Of a DNA stretch of 5,408 nucleotides, positions 1 to 5,408 are shown piece after piece; position 1 is the first letter of the stretch; every line of letters begins with the position of its first letter. The translations under genes and the position numbers were made by a program. The notes beneath the pieces are model-generated. The model saw nothing but the letters and a program-made list of their open reading frames with translations. It was not told where the DNA came from and searched no databases. Source of the stretch: an uncultured Anaerococcus sp. (GTDB lineage Bacteria > Bacillota > Clostridia > Tissierellales > Peptoniphilaceae); the NCBI GenBank assembly GCA_902465755.1, contig CABQOK010000103.1:1-5408 (forward strand). Reading direction: 5' to 3'.

Positions 1-151
1 TGTTGCAAATCCCACAAAATTGGAGTACAATTATATTAGTACTTGTCTATTTACTGATAGTATCATCCAAAAAATCAAAGAGTTTGACGGGCTTGATGGT
101 GAACAGGCTATAAATCATTATAAAACGATTCTTAGAGAGAAAATATTATGA
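1..151 (+). CDS. C-terminal 49 codons of the first gene of the operon; possible ABC-3C/Lamassu effector subunit (5' partial)
   Basis: One reading frame, starting at base 2, is open from the left edge to a TGA at 149-151. The other two plus-strand frames hit stops well before this (near 39 and 114), so this frame is the only candidate for an incoming gene. The 49 visible residues are mixed charged and aromatic (beginning VANPTKLEYNY) and end in a probable helix rich in Lys, Glu and Ile. No catalytic motif is visible. The stop overlaps the start of the next gene as ATGA, which is typical of one operon. In ABC-3C and Lamassu cassettes the gene before the small middle protein carries the effector, often a nuclease, fused to a C-terminal docking domain. 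This tail could be that docking domain, but that is inferred from position only. Product identity cannot be settled from 49 residues. Confidence 0.6.
   Translation, partial: VANPTKLEYNYISTCLFTDSIIQKIKEFDGLDGEQAINHYKTILREKIL
148..151 (+). other. ATGA stop/start overlap between first and second operon genes
   Basis: The TGA of the upstream partial gene (149-151) shares bases with the ATG (148-150) of the 145-residue gene. Only a purine-rich AGAGAGAAAA stretch precedes it, with no clear Shine-Dalgarno core, so reinitiation or translational coupling is likely. The overlap supports both the frame of the partial gene and the chosen start. Confidence 0.7.
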
Positions 152-585
152 ACCAAGCAAGATATAGATTAAAAAATATCGACGTGTTCGGTTTTGCACA
201 TGATGTATATGTGGTAATTACCGATCGCATGACCCCTGAAGAGTTGCAGGGCTGTTGGAGGGACATAAGAAATGAAATCATGACAGAGTTTCAAGATAAA
301 CTGACTGATGATTTCTCCAGGTGGAATGTCTATGTATTCTATGTAGTTGATGACTTGAATACCTTGAATGGAAGTTTGCGCTACATGATAGAGCATGATA
401 CGGTGTCATCGAGAAAAATTCTTATAGATGGAAGAGATATAAAAGATAATGAGAATCCGTATGAGACTGTGGTGAAAAAATATATAAGTTATGATATCTT
501 GCCAGCTCATAAAGTTGACAACGAGATAAACCCTTTTGAAAAATCTGAAGATGTAATGGACCTTATAAAAGTATATAAGAGATGA
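148..585 (+). CDS. Small middle component of an ABC-three-component (ABC-3C, Lamassu LmuC/DdmB-like) system
   Basis: This 145-residue soluble protein has no signal peptide or membrane segment. Its start is fixed by the ATGA overlap with the upstream gene, and its end overlaps the ATPase start in the same way. Visible parts are an N-terminal strand region (DVYVVITD, about 19-26), a helix with acidic and aromatic residues (about 30-50), a hydrophobic strand VYVFYVVDD (61-69), and a conserved-looking block RYMIEHDTVSSRKILID (78-94). From memory, that last block resembles the 'IExDxxSSRKI' stretch of ABC-3C middle-component 1 proteins, which sit between an effector gene and an SMC-like ATPase gene. 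Its role would be to bridge effector and ATPase; no enzyme motif is visible. The family call rests on this motif, the size and the gene order. A profile search was not possible. It could instead be an unrelated small partner of the ATPase. Confidence 0.6.
   Translation: MNQARYRLKNIDVFGFAHDVYVVITDRMTPEELQGCWRDIRNEIMTEFQDKLTDDFSRWNVYVFYVVDDLNTLNGSLRYMIEHDTVSSRKILIDGRDIKDNENPYETVVKKYISYDILPAHKVDNEINPFEKSEDVMDLIKVYKR
582..585 (+). other. ATGA stop/start overlap between middle component and ATPase genes
   Basis: The TGA (583-585) of the 145-residue gene and the ATG (582-584) of the ATPase gene share bases. No Shine-Dalgarno sequence is evident upstream (AAAAGTATATAAGAG). This second identical junction implies coupled translation of all three operon genes and fixes the ATPase start. 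Confidence 0.8.
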
Positions 586-3500
586 AAATTAAGAATGTGG
601 CTATTGAAGCCTTTCGCTGCTTTGATTATCAGAGTCTTGACTTTGAGAGGGAAGATGGGAGACTTGCCAATTTGATAGTGCTTTATGCGCCGAATGGATT
701 TGGCAAAACATCATTGTTTGATGCTATTGAATATGGTGTTACACGGTCAGTGAACCGCTTTACTAAAGGCGTTTATGATAAGGATAATAGGGTGGATAAA
801 AAATTTAGAAAGAAACATTCTTTTCTTTTCAATAAAAATGTAGATACTAAAAGAAACATTCGAGTGTCCGTTCATTTTGATGGTACTTTTAAAGATATAG
901 ATCACACTTTTAGTGTGGCTGAGGAAAATCTGTATTCCGCCAAAGCATCTAAATATAACGATTTTTTTAAAGACGTGATTCTGTCGCAGGAATGGTTTGA
1001 CTATTTCATCCGTTCCACTACACCAGAGGAAAGATGTAATATATTCTTTGAATACTTTGGCAGAAGAGACGATTTGTTGACTTATAATAAAGAGTTAGAA
1101 GACGTAAGGACAGAACTTAAGTCTTTCAGAAAGAGTAAGGAAGAAGAGGTAAAGAAGCTTTCCGAAGGGTTAAAAGCAGAAGTCAAAGGTGATGCTTTGC
1201 ACTTGTTGCAAAAAGGGCTGGAGCAATATGCGGAGACAGGTTGGAATTTACCATCCTATGATAGTATAAACGCTGAAAGCATAAAGGCACTTTATATCTG
1301 GATAGAAACCAAGACCGATGATATAAAGCACGTGTTATTGGTTAATGAAAGTAGGCTAGCAACTATAAGTTCCATCCTGAATGGAAACTCTATATTTGCA
1401 ACAATTAGTGATTTAAGGAATGATCAAATCCGATTGAGTGACATAAAGGAACATCTGCAAAGTATCAAAAAATATCGTGATAAACAAGATAGACTATTTT
1501 TGATTCTAAAGGAACAAGACGAGAATATAGAAATGAAAGATAGAATTGACAAAGAAAAAAATGTTTATAACTATTATATAGCCAATGAAAAGAAAATTTC
1601 TGATTTATTATGTCGATTATACCGTTTGTCAGAAGATAAGAGACATAAGGAACAGATTGTTAAAAATGTCCAAAAAAAACTTGCTGTATTATATAAAGAT
1701 ATGGAAGATATACAGCAACAGATTCCTGATGTAGAAGGAAATTTTCGAGCTATAACACCTGTATATGATAATCTGAGAACTTACTATGACCAGTATAGGG
1801 AAAGAATTGTCAAGAAGGAGGATAATGCGCAGAAGCTAAAGACTTCTAAATCACACTTAGTACAGCTACAGGTAAACAACAAAGAGTTAGCTGCAAGCAT
1901 AAAGGTTATAGAAGCCTTTCGGAAAGACATGGAGAAAGGTATAGATGAATCTTTGCTGGTGCAGAATCTTTATGGTGCACAATTGTTGGCTATGCTTGAT
2001 GAGAAAAAAGAACTGGTAGAGATTGAAAAGGCTAAAAGCGAACTAGACAATAAGAAGAAGGGACACGAACTATATAAGAGTGAGGTACAAAGGTTGGTAG
2101 ATAATTCTAGAACAATCTATTCTGAGTTTAAGAATGGTGTATGTCCTCTTTGTGGCTATGACTGGGAAAGCATTGAAGGGCTTATCAACAACATAGAGAA
2201 TAATCATGCTATAGATGATACCCTCTTTAATCTATCAAAGCAATATGAGGAACAAGAAAAAAAGGCCAAGACTGTTCGGGAACGTATTTCTGACAAGAAA
2301 AATGAGTTACAAGAGACCATTAGATATGATATTTTGGCCAAGCAAGAGCAAATGTCACTTAATGACAAGCAGATAGAAAGTCTTGCAAAGGAAATATGCA
2401 AGATAGAAGACGAAATGGAAAATTTGGAGATTGACATCGCTAAGTATTCCGGACGATTTGGCGACAGGGAGTATGAGCAGGTAAAAGATAAGATTGATGA
2501 GGAATACAATGATGCCCAAAGAGCCTTTTCTAATATCAAGAAGAAAGAGACTGAACTGAAAAATGGTATCGAGGAAGAAGAAAAGCGGCTACAAGAATTG
2601 CAGTATGATATTAAGAAACTGGCTTCGGAATATGAAAGCATCCAATTTGACGATTTCTATCAGAAGACCAAGGAATGCTATAAGCTTTTGAATTGTTCTC
2701 TTGATCAAAAGATTGTTGAATATTGGAAAGATAGAAGTAATGCGTTGAGTAAAACTCTGAATAAAGTGGAGATGAGCCAAAAGGGAATCACGGCAGAAAT
2801 AGAAGAAATCCATAATCTTGGCATCAATGAGTTTGACAAGAAATCCAAAGAGGATGAATTGGAGAGACTGTCGGCTGAACATGAGAGTGTATTGCAAACT
2901 TTGAATAAGAAGGTTGTTTATATAAACAAACTTACAAAAGAGAATATTTCTATTGAAGATACAGTAGAAAAAGTGGAGGAATGCCTTCGTCAAGAGATTG
3001 ACAGTTTGAAGCAAGACCAAGGGATTCAAAATAAATTATTGGGGGAATTGACAAGCTTTTCTAATTTAGTAAAAAATTCCGAAGAATACTTGGGATATAA
3101 CACGAGCCTAAAGGAAATAGATAAGAAGAAAAAGATTATTGATGAGCTGGATAATAAACTTGATGTCTTAAATAAGGAAAAGGAGAGATTGAGTACATAC
3201 GTTAAAACCTATATAGATAATTTCTTTGACAAGATGTTGATAAATAAATTGTATAATACCATAGACCCTCATCCAAAATATAAGCATATAAATTTTGACT
3301 GCGACTTTGAGAAACAGAATCCAAGGTTGTGTGTGAAGATGGCAACGGCAAATGGTGTTGCAGATGAAATAGTTCCAAACCTCTACTTTAGTTCTGCTCA
3401 AATCAACATCTTGTCATTTTGTATTTTTATGGCTAAGGCATTGAATGCAAAGGATGATAATGGTGAAGATGTAAATTGCATTTTTATAGACGATCCAATT

Positions 3501-3698
3501 CAGGCTATGGATGACATCAATGTCCTTTCTGTGGTTGACCTATTGAGAAATGTAGCTTTTGCGAATGACAAGCAAGTGTTGATAACAACGCATGACAGAA
3601 ACTTCTATGAACTTTTGAAGAAAAAATGTCCTGCTTACATATTCAATTCAAAATATTTTAAGTTTTTAGAAAAGGGTGTCATCGTGGAAGATGATTAA
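582..3698 (+). CDS. SMC/Rad50-like ABC ATPase with central zinc hook, ATPase of an ABC-3C/Lamassu-like defence system
   Basis: This 1038-residue protein has the two-ended layout of SMC/Rad50 ATPases. The N-terminal half-domain holds Walker A APNGFGKTS (36-44; K42, T43) and a Q-loop at LSQEW (Q136). Long charged coiled coil, rich in Lys, Glu and Leu, runs from about 165 to 510 and again from about 540 to 900. Between the arms sits the hook CPLCG (C521, C524), almost exactly mid-protein. The C-terminal half-domain has a divergent signature FSSAQ (936-940) instead of LSGGQ, Walker B CIFIDDP (D970, D971), D-loop-like QAMDDIN (974-980), and a switch histidine in TTHDRNF (H1004). Known members bind ATP to dimerise heads around DNA; paired hooks join arms through zinc. 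The DDP-QxMDD-N pattern and the small gene just upstream suggest the ABC-3C/Lamassu (LmuB/DdmC) branch rather than housekeeping SbcC, which pairs with an SbcD nuclease gene. It probably senses foreign DNA and controls the effector encoded first in the operon. The ABC fold is near certain; the system assignment is inference. Confidence 0.85.
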   Translation: MKIKNVAIEAFRCFDYQSLDFEREDGRLANLIVLYAPNGFGKTSLFDAIEYGVTRSVNRFTKGVYDKDNRVDKKFRKKHSFLFNKNVDTKRNIRVSVHFDGTFKDIDHTFSVAEENLYSAKASKYNDFFKDVILSQEWFDYFIRSTTPEERCNIFFEYFGRRDDLLTYNKELEDVRTELKSFRKSKEEEVKKLSEGLKAEVKGDALHLLQKGLEQYAETGWNLPSYDSINAESIKALYIWIETKTDDIKHVLLVNESRLATISSILNGNSIFATISDLRNDQIRLSDIKEHLQSIKKYRDKQDRLFLILKEQDENIEMKDRIDKEKNVYNYYIANEKKISDLLCRLYRLSEDKRHKEQIVKNVQKKLAVLYKDMEDIQQQIPDVEGNFRAITPVYDNLRTYYDQYRERIVKKEDNAQKLKTSKSHLVQLQVNNKELAASIKVIEAFRKDMEKGIDESLLVQNLYGAQLLAMLDEKKELVEIEKAKSELDNKKKGHELYKSEVQRLVDNSRTIYSEFKNGVCPLCGYDWESIEGLINNIENNHAIDDTLFNLSKQYEEQEKKAKTVRERISDKKNELQETIRYDILAKQEQMSLNDKQIESLAKEICKIEDEMENLEIDIAKYSGRFGDREYEQVKDKIDEEYNDAQRAFSNIKKKETELKNGIEEEEKRLQELQYDIKKLASEYESIQFDDFYQKTKECYKLLNCSLDQKIVEYWKDRSNALSKTLNKVEMSQKGITAEIEEIHNLGINEFDKKSKEDELERLSAEHESVLQTLNKKVVYINKLTKENISIEDTVEKVEECLRQEIDSLKQDQGIQNKLLGELTSFSNLVKNSEEYLGYNTSLKEIDKKKKIIDELDNKLDVLNKEKERLSTYVKTYIDNFFDKMLINKLYNTIDPHPKYKHINFDCDFEKQNPRLCVKMATANGVADEIVPNLYFSSAQINILSFCIFMAKALNAKDDNGEDVNCIFIDDPIQAMDDINVLSVVDLLRNVAFANDKQVLITTHDRNFYELLKKKCPAYIFNSKYFKFLEKGVIVEDD

Positions 3699-3705
3699 TC
3701 TTTTC

Positions 3706-3727
3706 AGGATTACTAAAGAGTCATCCT
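3706..3727 (+). repeat. Short inverted repeat just after the ATPase stop
   Basis: The arms AGGATTACT (3706-3714) and AGTCATCCT (3719-3727) pair at 8 of 9 positions around an AAAG tetraloop, with one T/C mismatch inside. The repeat begins 8 bases after the ATPase stop codon. It could be part of the transcript 3' end or an mRNA-stabilising stem. No T-run follows it, so it is not a classical terminator on its own. Confidence 0.4.
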
Positions 3728-3730
3728 AAG

Positions 3731-3768
3731 TGTGTTAGCAAAGTTATACTTTTTTCTTTGCTGACACA
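3731..3768 (+). terminator. Candidate terminator hairpin between convergent genes
   Basis: The arms TGTGTTAGCAAAG (3731-3743) and CTTTGCTGACACA (3756-3768) form a 13-bp stem around a 12-base loop, TTATACTTTTTT. Twelve pairs are Watson-Crick and one is a U-G wobble in plus-strand RNA. On the minus strand the same position becomes a C-A mismatch, so the fold is stronger for the ATPase operon's transcript. CTAA (3726-3729) and TTAG (3771-3774) could lengthen the stem across a small bulge. The T-run lies in the loop rather than after the stem, so an ordinary intrinsic terminator is not fully matched. The position between two converging genes is the main functional support. Confidence 0.5.
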
Positions 3769-3813
3769 ATTTAGATTATATCCTTATGGATTGTATTTTC
3801 CTATTCTTGCTTC

Positions 3814-4878
3814 TTATTCAGTTACATCATTGTCGATGTTATCATCAAAATAGGGATCACTCCATTCTAATTCTCTGAAATTCTGCATTAAGGTTGACAA
3901 CCGGTTTATCAGCTGTTCATAAGAAAGAGACTCCCCATAAATGAAACCTTCCTGCATCTTACTATAATCTTCTTTCAAAGCTGCATTTAAGAATGCGGGC
4001 GGTACAAATGATAATGTAGCAGGTTTATGTGATTTATAATCCAAGCCACTCCAGGCAGTGAAGCTTTGGCGATGTTTCACTATTTCCACATACATGCCAA
4101 CATTATTCATCGCTTTAATGGCGAAGTCTGTATCCATCATCTTCTCGATGTCATACATATGCCTTGTCAATCGTTCCAATCGGGTGCATCCTCCGGGGCG
4201 ATTAAATTCCTCATGAAGCAGAAATACTTTTTCTAAAAAGGTTTTTCCGGCAAGAACAGTCGGAACATTGAATTTCGGAGCGGAAAACGATTCAGTAGGA
4301 TAAGCATCTTCTATCATGGAACGCATTGGGACAAGTTCAAATGGTTCAAGTAAAGAACGGCAGCTGACCTCAATCTTTACCCTTTCCGGAATATATAAAT
4401 CTTTATCGGCCAAACATGAATCGTATTCCACAAAGAACTCTACAGGATCTTTATCCGATTCGGTAGTAGAAGGTGTATTGATTTTGAAATGACCTTCTAA
4501 TCCTAAGGCATTTATTGCTGCTTCCAGGTCTTTAGAAAATGTGTTTTCAATAAAGACCTTTGATGCTTTTCGCAAGCGGGTGCACTGCTTCTTAGTCAAT
4601 TCGCCATCAAATCCTAAAAAGCTACGGTCGATCGCCAAGTCGCAATCTTCGGAGAATCGCTCTATTAAACTCCATCCCTTACTAAGACTGGTTCCGCCCT
4701 TAAACACCAACTTGTCACTATAAGGTAAGCTGAATAAAGCTTTGAGCACCATACTCACCCAAAAATCTTTCTCAACCGCATTGTCTTTAATCGCTTTCTT
4801 TTCAGCGATATTGGCAAGAATGGTATGCTTTTCATCCAATGGTAAATCTATCCAATTTTTCACTTTTTCTTGCTGCAT
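3814..4878 (-). CDS. abiEii: AbiEii-family nucleotidyltransferase toxin of a type IV toxin-antitoxin system
   Basis: This 354-residue cytosolic protein has the motifs of the AbiEii/AbiGii (DUF1814) nucleotidyltransferase family. After EKDFW (36-40) comes the nucleotide-binding and catalytic block: KGGTSLSKGW (60-69) followed by SEDCDLAID (76-84), with the metal-binding pair D78 and D80. A third acidic residue is probably E170 in VKIEV (167-171). Further family blocks are LAGKTFLEKVFLLHEE (209-224) and RHMYDIEKM (239-247). Known AbiEii proteins bind nucleotides and stop growth, and related MenT toxins add nucleotides to tRNA acceptor ends; the substrate here is unknown. All expected catalytic residues are present, so the toxin looks active. 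Its ATG lies one base after the antitoxin stop (TGATATG on the minus strand), so the two are co-transcribed and probably translationally coupled. No Shine-Dalgarno sequence is evident. It converges on the ATPase operon with a 115-bp gap. Confidence 0.9.
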   Translation of the reverse strand: MQQEKVKNWIDLPLDEKHTILANIAEKKAIKDNAVEKDFWVSMVLKALFSLPYSDKLVFKGGTSLSKGWSLIERFSEDCDLAIDRSFLGFDGELTKKQCTRLRKASKVFIENTFSKDLEAAINALGLEGHFKINTPSTTESDKDPVEFFVEYDSCLADKDLYIPERVKIEVSCRSLLEPFELVPMRSMIEDAYPTESFSAPKFNVPTVLAGKTFLEKVFLLHEEFNRPGGCTRLERLTRHMYDIEKMMDTDFAIKAMNNVGMYVEIVKHRQSFTAWSGLDYKSHKPATLSFVPPAFLNAALKEDYSKMQEGFIYGESLSYEQLINRLSTLMQNFRELEWSDPYFDDNIDNDVTE

Positions 4879-4879
4879 A

Positions 4880-5408
4880 TCAGACTAATTTTATTTTTTT
4901 GCGCATCCATTGAGGGGCAATCAGGAAGTCATGCCTTAAAAGCTCACTATCTTCTTTAGAAAGAATATCTTTGATTTTTATAACCATATTGTCATCCACA
5001 TTTTCCTCTCCGATTTCTTTCAAAGCTGTAACAACCAAAGGAAACAGTTTGGTTTTGTAGGCAAAATATCGTGGAGTAGCCTTTTTAAAAGTAATTTTCC
5101 GGTTACCTACGGAAATGACACGTGGCGTACCATTAGTCAAGTAGACAGCATTCATGGGAACTTGTGTAGAAAGTCCCAGCAAATTAAGTGCAGTCAGTCC
5201 GGATGGAATTATATCTGCCCTGTCTTTTTCTGCAATCGCCTTGGCAATCACATCTATGGTTGGCTTACAAATACCAAAACGGTTTCTGCTGGGATAAAGA
5301 TATACTCCTTGGGAAAGTCTTACCAAAAGACCGTCTTTTTCAAGCCTGGAAAGTACCCTTGTAGCCAATGCATCATTATTCAGGTCAGCAAAATCCGATA
5401 TTATGTAG
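4880..5408 (-). CDS. AbiEi/DUF6088-like antitoxin of the AbiE pair (5' partial, runs off the right edge)
   Basis: The minus-strand frame is open from the right edge to a TGA at 4882-4880, giving 175 visible residues. A TTG at 5368 might be taken as the start. The frame continues upstream without a stop, though, and those 13 residues (YIISDFADLNNDA) form the expected beginning of a winged helix-turn-helix, so the real start lies beyond 5408. The winged-helix region continues through RVLSRLEKDGLLVRLSQG and VYLYP, matching the usual 'LsRL-x-G-x-l-R-l-x-x-GvYyyP' pattern of AbiEi antitoxins. The remaining C-terminal portion, including IIPSGLTALNLLGLSTQVP, is the antitoxin domain. In known AbiE systems this protein neutralises the toxin without a stable complex and represses its own promoter by binding inverted repeats. 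That promoter and operator would be outside the window. The toxin gene follows after one base. Confidence 0.85.
   Translation of the reverse strand, partial: YIISDFADLNNDALATRVLSRLEKDGLLVRLSQGVYLYPSRNRFGICKPTIDVIAKAIAEKDRADIIPSGLTALNLLGLSTQVPMNAVYLTNGTPRVISVGNRKITFKKATPRYFAYKTKLFPLVVTALKEIGEENVDDNMVIKIKDILSKEDSELLRHDFLIAPQWMRKKIKLV

Noticed and set aside
169..396. Minus-strand open frame of 75 codons opposite the middle-component gene
   Set aside because: It lies fully inside the 145-residue gene, whose start and stop are fixed by ATGA overlaps. It is a shadow frame.
2204..3029. Two overlapping minus-strand open frames (about 145 residues each) inside the ATPase gene
   Set aside because: They lie opposite coiled-coil codons. 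Their products are Ser/Leu/Phe-rich low-complexity mirrors of Lys/Glu-rich sequence, with no motif and no operon logic.
3168..3401. Minus-strand open frame of 77 codons opposite the ATPase C-terminal region
   Set aside because: It is opposite well-supported ABC-domain coding sequence and has no recognisable motif.
582..3698. Housekeeping SbcC/Rad50 exonuclease subunit
   Set aside because: No SbcD-like nuclease gene is adjacent. The gene just before it is a 145-residue protein with no metallophosphatase motif, and the signature/Walker B residues differ from usual SbcC. The upstream partial gene is too short to exclude it entirely.
3780..3799. Tiny hairpin ATCC-TTAT-GGAT followed by TGTATTTT as a plus-strand terminator
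   Set aside because: The stem is only 4 bp and the T-run is short and offset. This is expected by chance in AT-rich DNA.
4541..4723. Plus-strand open frame of 60 codons opposite the toxin gene
   Set aside because: It mirrors the AbiEii catalytic region, whose motifs are clear on the other strand.
1..5408. CRISPR array, tRNA/rRNA gene, insertion sequence or attachment site
   Set aside because: I saw no regularly spaced repeats, cloverleaf-like sequence, transposase motif or terminal inverted repeats, and almost all of the window is coding.

Overview
This AT-rich window looks like accessory DNA from a Bacteroidetes-type bacterium (Bacteroides, Phocaeicola, Parabacteroides or Prevotella are plausible). 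The grounds are the low GC, the lack of clear Shine-Dalgarno sequences at the starts that can be seen, and the type of AbiE pair present. The organism assignment is inference. All the recognisable genes point to a defence island.

Left part, plus strand (1-3698): the 3' end of one operon of three genes joined by ATGA stop/start overlaps. First is the last 49 codons of a gene that enters from outside the window. Second is a small 145-residue protein. Third is a 1038-residue SMC/Rad50-like ABC ATPase with a split nucleotide-binding domain, two long coiled-coil arms and a central CPLC zinc hook. This order (unknown protein, small middle protein, coiled-coil ATPase) is that of ABC-three-component (ABC-3C) conflict systems, which include Lamassu/DdmABC-type anti-phage and anti-plasmid systems. 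In such systems the first gene usually carries the effector domain, often a nuclease. Here that part lies outside the window, so the killing activity cannot be read.

Middle (3699-3813): a 115-bp gap between convergent genes. It holds two inverted repeats that probably form the transcript end of the ATPase operon.

Right part, minus strand (3814-5408): a type IV toxin-antitoxin pair of the AbiE kind, reading toward the ATPase operon. The antitoxin (winged-helix N-terminus, AbiEi/DUF6088-like) runs off the right edge, and its true start is not in the window. One base after its stop comes the AbiEii nucleotidyltransferase toxin (354 residues), with its catalytic motifs intact.

The likely biology is two separate abortive-infection-type modules side by side. 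One is an ABC-3C/Lamassu-like sensor ATPase complex and the other is an AbiE nucleotidyltransferase TA pair. Nothing in the sequence shows that they act together. No tRNA, rRNA, CRISPR array, transposase or attachment site was seen.
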